Below, in pieces: positions 10,435-28,809 of a DNA stretch of 64,000 nucleotides (position 1 is its first letter; each line of letters begins with the position of its first letter). The notes below the pieces were generated by a model that made no database searches, was not told the DNA's origin, and was given only the letters and a program-made list of their open reading frames with translations. This DNA comes from Symbiodinium natans (lineage: Eukaryota > Sar > Dinophyceae > Suessiales > Symbiodiniaceae), in NCBI GenBank assembly GCA_905221605.1, contig CAJNDS010001768.1, positions 484,116 to 548,115 on the forward strand, in the 5' to 3' direction. The position numbers and the translations under genes are program-made.

Positions 10435-11285
10435 GGTTTAGGGTTTGGGGTTTAGGGTTTGGGGTTTAGGGTTTAGGGTTTAGGGTTTAGGGTTTAGGGT
10501 TTAGGGTTTAGGGTTTAGGGTTTAGGGTTTAGGGTTTAGGGTTTAGGGTTTAGGGTTAGGGTTTTAGGGATTAGGGTTTAGGGTTTGGGGTTTAGGGTTT
10601 GGGGTTTAAGGGTACTTGTAAACAGTTGTACTGTAGTTCCAACCCGCTTATAAGCCCCTTAAGTACCCTGATGTGGGCATGAATTGGGCTGAGTACACTT
10701 GTGGGTTCATACACGAACCTCCAAGTACCCTAGACTCCAACAGCCCTACCCTCAACCCGAACCTTATCGGGCAACAATCGTAAGTATACCCCAAACCCCA
10801 AACCCTAGACACAAAAACCTCCAACCAAATAGAAACCCTAAACCCTAAACCCTGAAACCCGAAACCCTAAACCCTGAACCCTGAAACCCGAAACCCCAAA
10901 CCCTGAAACCCTGAAACCCGAAACCCGAAACCCTGAACCCTAAACCCTAAACCCTGAACCCTGAACCCTGAAACCCGAAACCCCAAACCCTGAAACCCAA
11001 ATCCCTAAACCCGAAACCCTAAACCCTAAACCCTAAACTCCCGGACTCTGAACCACCAAAGCCCTCGGAATGCTGCACAAGAGGCAGAGCAGGCCTCAGA
11101 AGGGCGTAGGGGACCGGCGGGGAAGGTTTCGGGTTGAGGGTTTAGGGTTTAGGGTCTAGGGTTTAGGGTGGGTTCAGGGTTTAGGGTTGAGGGTTGAGGG
11201 TTTAGGGTTTAGTGTTTAGAGTGGGTTTAGGGTTTAGGGTTTAGGGTTTAGGGTTTAGGGTTGAGGGTTGAGGGTTTAGAGGATT
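10435..11285. repeat. Telomeric repeats, both orientations
   Basis: TTTAGGG array at 10436-10610, a decayed family-D element at 10610-10735, CCCTAAA/CCCTGAA variants at 10800-11035, then TTTAGGG again at 11130-11280. A unique island at 11041-11120 is open but unrecognised. Confidence 0.8.
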
Positions 11286-11299
11286 CAAGCCAGGTTTAG

Positions 11300-11397
11300 G
11301 GCTTGACTTCAGCACAGATGGAATGGTCATTTTTGTTGATCAGCCCTCAAAGCAACATGCTTCCAGCCCCCCAGCTACTAGTTCGTACGTCCCATGA
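11300..11397 (+). CDS. Terminal exon of an unknown plus-strand gene
   Basis: After a telomeric acceptor (TTTAG|GG) the frame reads LDFSTDGMVIFVDQPSKQ and ends at TGA, 31 codons. One of few plus-strand coding signals here. I do not recognise the family. Confidence 0.45.
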
Positions 11398-11504
11398 ACC
11401 GCGCGCACCCGGGTCTCAGGGGGTAGGGGCTTAGGGGCTTAGGGGCTTTGGGGCTTGGGGGCTTGGGGGCTTAGGGGCTTAGGGGCTTGGGGCTCATTTA
11501 GGTG

Positions 11505-11666
11505 TTTAGGGGTTTAGGGGTTTAGGGGTTTAGGGGTTTAGGGGTTTAGGGGTTTAGGGAGGGGTTTAGGGAGGGGTTTAGGGGTTTAGGGGTTTAGGGG
11601 TTTAGGGGTTTAGGGGTTTAGGGGTTTAGGGGTTTAGGGGTTTAGGGGTTTAGGGGTTTAGGGGTT
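11505..11666 (+). repeat. TTTAGGGG octamer array
   Basis: About twenty tandem copies of the 8-base unit GGGGTTTA rather than the 7-base telomere unit. Confidence 0.9.
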
Positions 11667-11689
11667 TGGGCTGAGGGGCCGAGGGCTTC

Positions 11690-12276
11690 GAGTCAAGAGG
11701 GGCTCTTAACAACGATTGCCGGCGAAGGCGCTGTCATCCACTGTGTGCTGATGCGGATCCTGAGCTGTGTGGAGGGCAGGGTTATAGGGTTTTGGGGTAA
11801 AGTTCGTATAGGGGAGATCAAAAACAGATCCCTTATTCACCGTTCCTGCCTTTTTTCTGGGGACACTCATTCCCCGGCCCGGTTGAGGGTTAACGAAGGG
11901 TTGTTCCCTATATAGCCCTAATATATACCTTCTCCAGCCCCTATTTGCCTAAGTGGCCCCTAAATAACCCCGAAGGTCCCTTAGAAGGGTTAGCCCCTTG
12001 AGTTACCCTGCTTGAGTTAAGAGGTGGCTCATAAGGGAACCGCACCCATCAGCCAGCGAGCGTCATACGCATCAATCGCCATCCTAATATAGGGGCCTGA
12101 ATAATTAGAATAGGGTTTTGAGGGTTACTATAGTCTAATATAGAGGGACCATAAGGGAATACTATGTGTCAATATTCCGACGCTATATTCCACCCCAAAA
12201 CCCACTCTCCAACTGCTCGCGGAGAACTTCTTCTCGAATCCCCCTTCCGTCGTGCGTGCCGTGAGCATGCTCTGAG
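11690..12276. other. Unique spacer with an ambiguous exon
   Basis: At 11690-11770 two plus-strand frames are open (LLTTIAGEGAVIHCVLMR and an alternative), so no call is made. 11880-12050 resembles a decayed family-C element (CCCTAAATAACCCC, GGTCCCTTAGAAGGG). Confidence 0.4.
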
Positions 12277-12800
12277 AAAGAAGCAGAGCGCGCCAGAAGC
12301 CGGCACTGGCACGCACACTGTGGCATCTCCTCAGCTCCCCCCACAAAACCGCCAACGGTCTTCTCACTGATCAGGTGCGGGGCAAGCGAACGCACAGGCC
12401 TGGGCTGGGCGAGACGATGTCTAAGGCGCTCGCAGCAGAGCTGCCGCCAATGAGCCCGAGTTCAGGGGCTCTTATGCGAACACGAGACGACGCGAAAACG
12501 TCACAGGGCCAGAAACCCGATAAACCCAAAAAGGGTAAGGATCTAGAGTTACGGTGAAATACCACAAAGCCAACAGGCGACCGTACTTCAGAGAATCCTA
12601 AACCCTAAACCCCAAACCCTAAACCCTAAACCCTAAACCCCAAGCCCCAAGCCCCAAGCCCCAAACCCCAAACCCTACAGCTGAGCCCTTGACTGCCCAA
12701 GGCGTTACTCTCGCAAGTGCGCAACCCTCAAGATTATGTATATGCCCAGCTAAGAACAACCGACTACAGAAAACTTATGGAGCACAACTAAGCCGAAACC
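12277..12800 (+). CDS. Two joined plus-strand exons, unknown protein
   Basis: Exon 12277-12534 (85 codons) begins after CTCTGAG and ends at a strong donor AAG G|GTAAGG; it reads KPALARTLWHLLSSPHKTAN and later MSKALAAELPPMSP, then a basic, probably disordered tail. Exon 12681 to about 12800 follows CCCTACAG and joins in phase (EPLTAQGVTLASAQPSRL). The intron is a CCCTAAA/CCCCAAA array. No family recognised. Confidence 0.5.
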
Positions 12801-12865
12801 GCAAACTCCAAACCCCAAACCCAAAAACCTAAAGCCCTAAACCCTAAACGCTAAACCCTAAACCC

Positions 12866-13560
12866 ATCAACGCCAATGCTTCGCCGGGAGTCATGCTGGT
12901 GTGTAGGCTGTGGCTCGCCTGCACTGCGGACATGGCAGCCAGGGTCCTCAGGACGCACCAAGCAATTGGGCTTCCGGTTGAGGGGTTTAGAGTTTAGGGT
13001 TTAGGGGGGTTTAGGGGTTTAGGGGTTCAGGGGTTTAGGGGTTTAGGGGTTTGGGGTTCAGGGGTTCAGGGGTTCAGGGGTTCAGGGGTTCAGGGGTTCA
13101 GGGGTTCAGGGGTTTAGGGGTTTAGGGGTTTAGGGGTTTAGGGGTTTAGGGGTTTAGGGTTTAGGGGTTTAGGGGTTTAGGGGTTTAGGGGTTTAGGGGT
13201 TTAGGGGTTTAGGGGTTTAGGGGTTTAGGGGTTTAGGGGTTTAGGGGTTCAAGGGTTTAGGGGTTTAGGGGTTTAGGTTTTAGGTGTCCTAAAACCTAAG
13301 CACTCGAGTGGGCATTGCATTTGGTCGCTTTGGGCATTGGTTACACTACCGGCTCGCATGCTTGTGAGCAGACCCCTAAATCATGTTCTTTCATGTAACC
13401 CAAACCCAAACCCTAAACCCTAAACCCTAGACCCTAAACCCTAAACCCTAAACCGTTCAGATTCGGAGTTATAGGGTTTAGGGCTCACGAGAGCCCCCTA
13501 CTCCCAAAACCCGCTCTCTACACAACACAGAGTGCATTCGGTCGCTACCACTCATAACGT
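12866..13560 (-). other. Unassigned exon-like islands around a telomeric block
   Basis: Islands at 12868-12975 (open on both strands), about 13305-13383 (minus, MRAGSVTNAQSDQMQCPLEC) and about 13480-13560 (minus, MSGSDRMHSVLCRER) look coding. The last two may be related to each other. None can be joined confidently. Confidence 0.3.
12990..13280 (+). repeat. TTTAGGGG / TTCAGGGG octamer array
   Basis: Long run of 8-base units with an internal homogenised block of GGGGTTCA variants. Confidence 0.9.
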
Positions 13561-13574
13561 GAGACAGAAACAAT

Positions 13575-13735
13575 TTATAGGGTTTAGGGTTTAGGGTTTA
13601 GGGGTTAGGGGTTAGGGTTTAGGGTTTAGGGTTTAGGGTTTAGGGTTTAGGGTTTAGGGTTTAGGGTTTAGGGTTTAGGGTTTAGGGTTTGGGGTCCTGG
13701 GTCTGGGGGTTAGGGTTTAGGGTTTGGGGTAACGG
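13575..13735 (+). repeat. TTTAGGG array
   Basis: Clean heptamer array between exon-like islands. Confidence 0.9.
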
Positions 13736-13769
13736 CTACTGCGTCTATCGAGAAAAAGACGAACTTCAC

Positions 13770-14229
13770 CCCGAGCAAACTTGCAAAAGGGAGTAGTGGG
13801 CATCCTGAATGCAAGGCAAGAGACCCTGAAAGCCCTAAAAACCCTGAAAACCAAATACCTTAAACTACTATTTGCTTAAGATTCCCCCCCTCCAAAAAAA
13901 ATATACATATATATCACTCCTTATATGCGCAGTATAATTAGGGATTAGGATTTTATTGTTTTTGGGTGGTTCTTAAGCACATAGTAAGTAAACCTTCAAC
14001 CCTAATTAAACCCCAAAACTGTCCTTCAAAGGGCTGAAAAAGGACTAGCTCAAGGCAAAACCTGGGGGCCCCAATTCTTTGAGGGTTTAGGGTTTAGGGT
14101 TTGAGGTTTAGGGTTTAGGGTGTAGGGATTAGGGCACCTCTTTGCAAGTTAAAGCCAGCAAGTGAAGACCGGCGGCGCCACGATGAAGTTGAGAACGATG
14201 TTCTGCCCCAGGTCCAGCAAAATCACCAT
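13770..14229 (-). CDS. Two exons of an unknown, partly hydrophobic protein
   Basis: Exon 14229-14138 (acceptor GCGCCCAG, donor GAG|GTGCCC) reads DLLDLGQNIVLNFIVAPPVF and TLLALTCKE, a hydrophobic, membrane-like stretch. Exon 13825-13770 (acceptor CTTTCAG, donor GG|GTGAAG) joins in phase 0 and reads GLLPCIQDAHYSLLQVCS. The intron holds a family-J MITE and telomeric remnants. An island at about 14384-14478 with donor CTG|GTGAGT may be an upstream exon. Confidence 0.45.
13864..13985. mobile_element. MITE, family J
   Basis: Inverted ends CTACTATTTGCTTAAG and CTTAAGCACATAGTAAG, flanked by TAAA on both sides. It lies inside the intron of the 13770-14229 gene model. Copies at 55311 and 59705. Confidence 0.8.
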
Positions 14230-14244
14230 CTGGGCGCACACACC

Positions 14245-15177
14245 CTAAACCCTAAACCCTAAACCCTAACCCCTAAACCCTAAACCCTAAACCCTAAACC
14301 CTAAACCCTAAACCCTAAACCCCTAAACCCCTAAACCCCTAAACCCCTAAACCCTAAACCAACCTACAGGTAGCCGCTTCTGAAGAAAAGAACCTACTCA
14401 CCAGTAGCTGCCTAAGACAACTCCAAAACACCCCGGAAGCTGGGAGAAAAGCCTGCGCCCCGTGTTCCCAAGAGTAAACCCTAGAGTTTAGGCCCGAGTT
14501 TAGGGTTTAGGGTTTAGAGTTTAGGGTTTAGGGTTTAGGGTGTAGGGTTTAGGGTAACATAGAAATAATGAAAGGGTGCCCATGTTTGGTTTACAGGTTC
14601 TTAGAAAAGGGCAGGGTAGTGGGATCCCCCTGAGCCCTACAAGCCCCAAAGTCCTTAAGACGCAGAAATCCTGAAGCCCCCAAACTCCTAAACCCCAATT
14701 TTAGGGCTTATTTTGGTCCCAAGGTCCAGGCACGGCGCATTTTTTCACACACGCGCGCGCACCGCGAAGTCTGCGAAGTACTTTTGAAACCCTATTAGGG
14801 CGGGTTAGGGTTTGTGGGTTTAGGGTTGACGGCTTAGGGAACCTGACCCTGAACCGTAAAACCCTAGAACCATACAATACAGCTTCTTGCCCTTTGGGGG
14901 TTTGGAGTTTAGGGTTTAGGGGTTTAGGGGTTTAGGGGTTTAGGAGTTTAGGGGTTTAGGGGTTTAGGGGTTTGGGGGTTTAGGGTTTTAGGGGTTTAGG
15001 GGTTTAGGGGTTTAGGGGTGTAGGGGTGTAGAGGTTTAGGGGTTTGGGGGTTTAGGGTTTTAGGGGTTTAGGGGGTTTAGGGGTTTACGGGGTTTAGGGG
15101 TTTAGGGTTTAGGGTTTAGGGTTTAGGGTTTGGGATTTAGGGTTTAGGGTCTAGGATTTAGGGTTTAGGGTTTAGGG
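14245..15177. repeat. Telomeric arrays and short unique islands
   Basis: CCCTAAA/CCCCTAAA at 14243-14360, TTTAGGG at 14498-14555, and TTTAGGGG/TTTAGGG at 14905-15177. The unique stretch 14560-14790 shows no supported gene. Confidence 0.75.
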
Positions 15178-23311
<8,134 letters not shown>

Positions 23312-23394
23312 CTTAGGGTTTAGGGTACAGGGTTGGGGTTTAGGGTTAAGGGCTTAGGCGTGGTTACCTTACTACGGGAACCCAGAACCAACCG

Positions 23395-23432
23395 CCCCCC
23401 CCCCCCCCCCCAAAAAAAAAAAAAAAAAAAAA
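23395..23432 (+). repeat. Poly-C/poly-A run
   Basis: A long C run followed directly by a long A run, beside a family-A element end (GGGTACCACTGGGCTAGCAAG). Confidence 0.9.
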
Positions 23433-23470
23433 GCAAGGGCAAAAAGGGTACCACTGGGCTAGCAAGTGGC

Positions 23471-23575
23471 CAATGCTTCGCTGCATCTGCGGCAGGCCGG
23501 CGGCTCTGCGGCAGCTTAGGGCAATGCTCGCCCAGGCGCGCGGTGCGAATGCATTTTGGGGCGGATGCCCAGGTT
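23471..23575 (-). CDS. Possible first exon of beta or a neighbour
   Basis: Reads AWASIALSCRRAAGLPQMQR and could join the first mapped beta exon through a GC donor (ATT G|GCCACT). No acceptor is visible upstream, so the internal ATG of MQRSI may be the start. Confidence 0.35.
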
Positions 23576-23599
23576 CAGGGTTTAGTGTTTAGTGTGTAG

Positions 23600-24650
23600 G
23601 GTTTGGGGTTCACGGCTAGGGTTTAGGGGTTAGGGCTTATCCAGGGGTCGGGCTTTGGGTCTCAAAAAAAGAAAATCCAAGCATGCAACAATTCCCATTT
23701 GCAAACCCCTGAACGCAGTATCCAGGCGCTAACGCCAAGCCTCCAAACCTAACTCATGAAACGCGAGGTCGTTGTTCTTAAGTTCGCTTCCCCTAAAGGA
23801 TGCCTTTAGTAATCGGGCGTCTTTGTGAAAAAGGGTTCCCAAGAAGTGCACCTTAGTTCCTACTGATGTGGAACAGTCCCCATGTACAGACTCCCCTCAG
23901 GAAGACTCAGACCCAAGAGTAACCTGGGAACAAATGAGGGTGCCCTTTTTGGTTGACAGGGGCGTAGAAGGGAACCTAAACCCTAAAAAAGGGGAATAAG
24001 TGCCTAGCCTGGGTCCAAGAAACTGTTTCATGGGAACTGGGAGTTCTGTTCTCGAATACGTTCTAAGAGTTCGTCCAGGGTTTGGATCTTCCAGTTCATC
24101 CCGGAACCTGGACCCTAATCCTAAACAGCAACAATCCCTTAGAGCTTCTGGGTTTCGGGTTTAGGGTTTCGGGTTTTGGGGTTTCGGGTTTAGAGTTTAG
24201 GGTGCCTTCTCTCTCGCTGACGCTTCTGGCCAGTGCTGCTGCGCGCAAGGCTTCGCAAGTGTGCAGCCAGGGGCTTCGATGTTGTCAGCTCTCCCAAATG
24301 ATAGGGTTCTTAAGGGAGGGGGGTAGGGTTTAGGGTTTGGGGTTTCGGGTTTAGGGTTCAGGGTTCAAGCTTAGGGTACCTCAACTCTAAGCCATAGGCG
24401 AACTGTCATGAAAACCCAAAACCCTAAAACCCTAGAAACCCTATAAACCCTGGAAACCCTAAACCCTCTAAACCCTAAACTCCACCCCTAAACCCTGCAA
24501 ACCCTGGAAACCCTGCAAACCCTACAAACCCTACAACCCTATAAACCCGATAAGCCCTATAAACCCTACGAGCCCTATAAACCGTGTGCCCGGCCGTGGC
24601 TCCAGCCGTGGAGTCCGCAGGGCACACCCCACAAAGCTTGGGATACCTTA
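23600..24650. other. Spacer with weak exon islands
   Basis: Contains a family-H element (23925-24035) and minus-strand open islands at about 24200-24270 (WLHTCEALRAAALARS) and 24587-24640 (donor CACG|GTTTATAGGG). Not recognised and not joined. Confidence 0.35.
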
Positions 24651-24654
24651 GGGT

Positions 24655-24965
24655 CTAGGGGTTTAGGGTTTAGGGCTAGGGTTTAGGGTTTAGGGTTTAG
24701 GGTTTAGGGTTTAGGGTTTAGGGTTTAGGGTTTAGGGTTTAGGGTTTAGGGTTTAGGGTTTTGGGTTTAGGGGTTTAGGGTTTAGGGTTTAGGGTTTAGG
24801 GTTTAGGGGTTTAGGGGTTTAGGGTTTAGGGTTTAGGGTTTAGGGGTCTGGATTTAGGGCTTAGGGGATTGGAGGTTTAGGGTTTAGTGGTTTAGGGTTG
24901 GAGATTAGGTTGGGTTTAGGGCTTAGGGGTTTAGGGGTTTAGGGTTTAGGGGGGGTAGGGGGTTT
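24655..24965 (+). repeat. TTTAGGG array with octamer admixture
   Basis: Long plus-orientation array with scattered TTTAGGGG units. Confidence 0.92.
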
Positions 24966-25134
24966 AGAGTTTGGGGTTTACAATGCGGAGCCTTGACGTA
25001 GAATACCCCTAAACCCGTGAGCCACATGGTTTAGAGGTCTAAGCCCTATGCCCTAACCCCTGAGCCCTGTGCCCCAAGCCACAAAGGGAGATCAACAACT
25101 TGGGAAGAACTGCCTCTCTGCCTAGGGGTTCGGG

Positions 25135-25195
25135 ACATCGTGGTTTAGGGTTTAGGGTTTAGGGTTTAGGGTTTAGGGTTTAGGGTTTAGGGTTC
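25135..25195 (+). repeat. Short TTTAGGG array
   Basis: Clean heptamers between degenerate repeats. Confidence 0.9.
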
Positions 25196-25424
25196 AAGAG
25201 TTTTCAGGGATTAGGGTTGAGGGCGTACGATTTGCGGAGAAGAGAATTTCTAGAAGCGCACCAAAGCCCTGAACTCCTGAACCCTAAACCCTAAACCCTT
25301 AACCTAAGCCCTATAGACCCTAAACAACTAAAACCCTGAACTCCTAAACCCTAAAAATCCTATACACCCTAGTCTCCTAAACCAGCCTGCGTTCGGAGCT
25401 TCCTACTTTGCAGGATTTTATAGA

Positions 25425-25620
25425 GTTTTCGGGGTTTATAGGGTTTGTAGGGTTCATCGGGTTTGTAGGGATTGTAGGGTTTATAGGGTTTATCGGGCTT
25501 GCAGGGTTTTGTAGGGTTTGCAGGGTTATCGGGTTTACAGGGTTTATAGGGTTTATCGGGTTCACAGGTTTCATAGGGTTTATTGGGTTTATTGGGTTTA
25601 TTGGGTTTATTGGGTCTGCA
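25425..25620 (+). repeat. Nonamer telomere-derived repeat (GGGTTTATA/GGGTTTGTA)
   Basis: Nine-base units related to TTTAGGG by insertion of two bases. Because nine is divisible by three it stays open in several frames as Gly-Phe-Ile type repeats. Confidence 0.88.
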
Positions 25621-25727
25621 GGGTTCAAATCTGCATGTGTGCCAGCTAACAAGTTTTGGATTGCTAGGGCTTCGCACCCTCCCCCCTGAGTAAAGCTAGC
25701 CCAACTCATGCGCCACGATGTTCCAGA

Positions 25728-25932
25728 ATGGAGGCGTTTACTGTTCACGTAATGAGTTGAGAAGTGAACAAGACCCTGTTATATATATATATATCTTTGA
25801 GGGGGCCTTTTCACCCTCATTCTGTCATCCTGGCTTTCGCACATTCATTTGTTGTTTTCATTGTCGCGCGTGAACTTACAAAATGACAATACGAGACGTG
25901 CGAAAGGAACAACAAAAACGAATGGAGGCGTC
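25728..25932. mobile_element. Insertion flanked by a 12-bp direct repeat
   Basis: GAATGGAGGCGT occurs at 25728-25739 and again near 25921. The sequence between (about 180 bp, with a TA microsatellite and TTTCGCACATTC/GTGCGAAAGG arms) has no telomeric repeat. Removing one copy leaves an open minus-strand frame (SQRLINRDASILEHRG). Confidence 0.6.
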
Positions 25933-25982
25933 ACGGTTGATCAGGCGCTGAGAGACTGGATTTCTGAACTCCAAACTCGAAA

Positions 25983-26050
25983 CCCTAAACCCTAAACCCT
26001 AAACCCTAAACCCTAAACCCTAAACCCTAAACCCTAAACCCTAAACCCTC
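25983..26050 (-). repeat. CCCTAAA array
   Basis: Clean telomeric heptamers. Confidence 0.9.
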
Positions 26051-26444
26051 CTAAACCGACCTCATAGTTAGATGATCCGGGACGAGGAACCTCCCTCGGG
26101 ACACCCCAACTGCTTTTAACATAAGACTTCCTTCATCACGGGTCCAGAATGAAAAGCAGGGGAAGAATAGCCACGATGTTATGCTGAATAGTTCTTTGAT
26201 TGTTCTGTTTATTGTTGTGGCTCTTCCGCACAAAAAGCCATATTAGTATGCCTATCATTCGTACTATTGCTATGATTATTGTTCATATTATTGGTGGTTC
26301 TTTTCGTCCCTTTCGTCCACTAGTTCGCTAAGATCATATGATGGGGATGCATCCATGCAATCTTATGCTATGTGCACGAACAGATGAAAAGAAGCCCCTA
26401 AACCCTAAACCCGACACCCTACACCCTAAACCCTACACCCTAAA

Positions 26445-26527
26445 CCGCTTGTGCCGCCGCGCGGCTTGTCTCTCGAGTAGCCGGTGGGGCACTCACCACA
26501 AAGGAATCCTCGCGAGCCTGGCGCTGC
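26445..26527 (-). CDS. Isolated exon, unknown
   Basis: Acceptor CTGCAG, donor GCG|GTTTAGGG. Reads RQAREDSFVVSAPPATRE. Polar and alanine-rich, unrecognised. The donor is a telomeric GTTTAGGG. Confidence 0.35.
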
Positions 26528-26871
26528 AGCGTTTAGGGTGTAGGGTTTAGGGTTTTGGTAGCCCTTAAAGCCTAAACCCTATGCCCTACCTGGGACCCTG
26601 TTTGCCCACAGTTTTAAGGGTTCTACCTGCTAAATAGGGGGCGTTTGCTTTCGGGTTTCGGGTTTCGGGTTTCGGGTTTAGGGCTATGACCAGCTGTGAA
26701 CTTCGTGGCCAGGGTGCCACTTTCAGAAGCTGGCTACTACTGGGGACTGATGAGCCTCGAGATACTGTGAGCGGGTAAAGCCGCTGCCAGCGAGATGGCC
26801 GGCTTAGGGTGTAGGGCGTACGGCGCAGGGCGTAGGGTTGAGGGTTTAGGGCTTAGGGTTTAGGGTGTCTC

Positions 26872-27060
26872 AACCTCTGTCTTCCATCCTCCAAGATCAG
26901 CGTCTTCCGAGGTGGAACCAGGCTTGCGCGCTGGTACTTCTTGTAGGCTTTTTGATAAGCATTCATGAGCCCGTGCATGGGCACTCCCAGCCTGAATTCA
27001 CACTGTGCCACATGCCGGGAACCAACTTGACGAAGCCAGCAGGGCATGTGAGTTGGAGGC
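26872..27060 (-). CDS. Exon with a SUMO/Rad60-like ubiquitin fold (tentative)
   Basis: After acceptor TCTCACAG the frame reads CEFRLGVPMHGLMNAYQKAY and TLILEDGRQRL, resembling SUMO-type folds (F.. P...LM.AY ... F.DG.RL). The same DNA in another frame gives a shorter cysteine-rich reading (LTCPAGFVKLVPGMWH), so the call is tentative. Neighbouring exons are not identified. Confidence 0.4.
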
Positions 27061-27149
27061 CTGTGAGAGCCTAAACCCTAAACCCTAAACCCTAAACCCT
27101 AAGCCCTAAGCCCTAAGCCCTAAGCCCTAAGCCCTAAACATCCCTAAAC

Positions 27150-27330
27150 CCTACTGTGGAGATCTGCTCCCTGTAGAAGTATGGAAAGACCCCGGAACTG
27201 GACTCTTCTTTCGCGCAGCGAGGCTGGGGACGATGAGTATGGACAGTGGGGCGAGGCGCTCCTGGTCAGCCCTACATCCGAAAATCTGAACCTCGAGGGG
27301 TTCGAATTTCTTTTTCCGAATCCCGAAGGG
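27150..27330. other. Unique island open on both strands
   Basis: Plus-strand MERPRNWTLLSRSEAGDDEY and a minus-strand reading with LSILIVPSLAARKK are both plausible; strand unresolved. Confidence 0.3.
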
Positions 27331-27794
27331 CCAGGCCTAGGCCAGCCTAAACCCGAAACCCTAAGCCCTAAACTAAACCCCCCCAAAACCTAAACTCTTG
27401 CCTAAACGAACAACTGATGTAGGGGGTGGGGCCCTCTTCGAATTAGGTGCCGTGCTTTGTCGTGACCCGAAACGGAGGCCTTACTTCGAAAAGTACCCAC
27501 ATGTACCCTAGATCGAACCTCCAGACCCTAAACCCTAAACACTAAACCAACCCTAAACCCTAAACCCTAAACCCCAAAGCCTAAAATTGCAAAAGCACCT
27601 CGAAACCTTAAAGACCCAGGGTAGAAACCCTTCAGAACCCTTAACCTGAAACGCCAAGAACCAAGCCGTTGGGTTTTTTGTGGTTTGGAATTTATTGGGC
27701 TTTATGAGTATTTTAAAGGGCTTAAAGGGTTTATAGGGCTTATAAGGTTTCGGCTTTATAGGGTTTATGGGTTTGTAGGGTTTGCAGGGTTTGA

Positions 27795-28015
27795 GGTTTA
27801 GGGTTTAGGGTTTAGGGTTTAGGGTTTAGGGTTTAGGGTTTAGGGTTTAGGGTTTAGGGTTCAGGGCTCAGGGTTCAGGGAAGCCCATGTACCCTCAACC
27901 CTGCCCCCGGCGGTCCTGGGGCGCAGAGGTTGCCTCGGTGAGGATGTGGGATTTAGGGTTTGGGGTTTAGGGTTTAGGGTTTAGGGTTTAGGGTTTAGGG
28001 TTTAGGGTACAGGGT
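27795..28015 (+). repeat. TTTAGGG arrays
   Basis: Two clean blocks at 27795-27865 and 27955-28005 separated by a 90-bp unique segment. Confidence 0.88.
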
Positions 28016-28092
28016 TCAGGATTTAGGGTTTAGGGTTTGGGGTTTGGGGTTCGGGGTTTGGGGTTTGGGGTTTTGGGGGTCTGGGGGTTTGG

Positions 28093-28193
28093 GCACGTAG
28101 CCCAGGAACCATATAAGAGTAAGGGTATCCTTTTTGGGGGTTGCTTGAGAAGGGAACCCTGAACCAAAACAAAGGGCAAAAGGGTGCTGGGCT
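28093..28193. mobile_element. Introner-like element, family A
   Basis: Inverted ends GTAGCCCAGG and CTGGGCTACC around AAGGGTATCCTTTTTGGGGG. About 100 bp, as at 7901-8001. Confidence 0.75.
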
Positions 28194-28299
28194 ACCAAGT
28201 TGGAATGCTTAGGCTTAGTGTGTTTAGGCATGTTGGGGTGTTTAGGGCCTGTAGGTCATTTTAGGGTGTTTAGGGCGTTTCGGGCATTTGCTTAGTGTG

Positions 28300-28420
28300 T
28301 TGGAGTTTGCGGTTCAGGGTGGTGTCGTTCGTGGTCGCCAGAGGCTTGAAGCAGGAGGCTGGGAAACCCAGTTGAAGTCGAAGACAGAGGTGGTGAGAAC
28401 CGAAAGTTCTTGCAGGGAAC
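28300..28420 (-). CDS. Isolated exon, unknown
   Basis: After a telomeric acceptor (TTTAG|GG) the frame reads FPARTFGSHHLCLRLQLGFP. Unrecognised. Confidence 0.3.
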
Positions 28421-28809
28421 GCCCCTAAACCTGGACTCGAAACCCTAATCCCCAAACCCGAACCCTAAGCCCTAAACAGTCAGCGCCCACGAAAGTGTTT
28501 GAAGACACTAGGAGGTCGGGTGGTTCTTAAGCAAATGCTCCTGCCGGAAGAAGAAGAAGAACGCGGGGTCGGGGTTTAGGATTTAGGGGTTTAGGGGCGT
28601 AGAGGTTAGGGTTCCAACCCTAAACCTTACACCCGAAACCCTAAACCCTAAACCCTAAACCGTTTCAGAGTTGAAGGGTTTAGGGTGGCCATATCTTCGA
28701 TCCTTGGGATCTTAAACTTCCTCATTCTGGCATCCTACCCCACCAGGGGAGAAGTTTTAGGTTTAGGGTTTAGGGTTTAGGGTTTAGGGTTTAGGGTTTA
28801 GGGTCTCTG

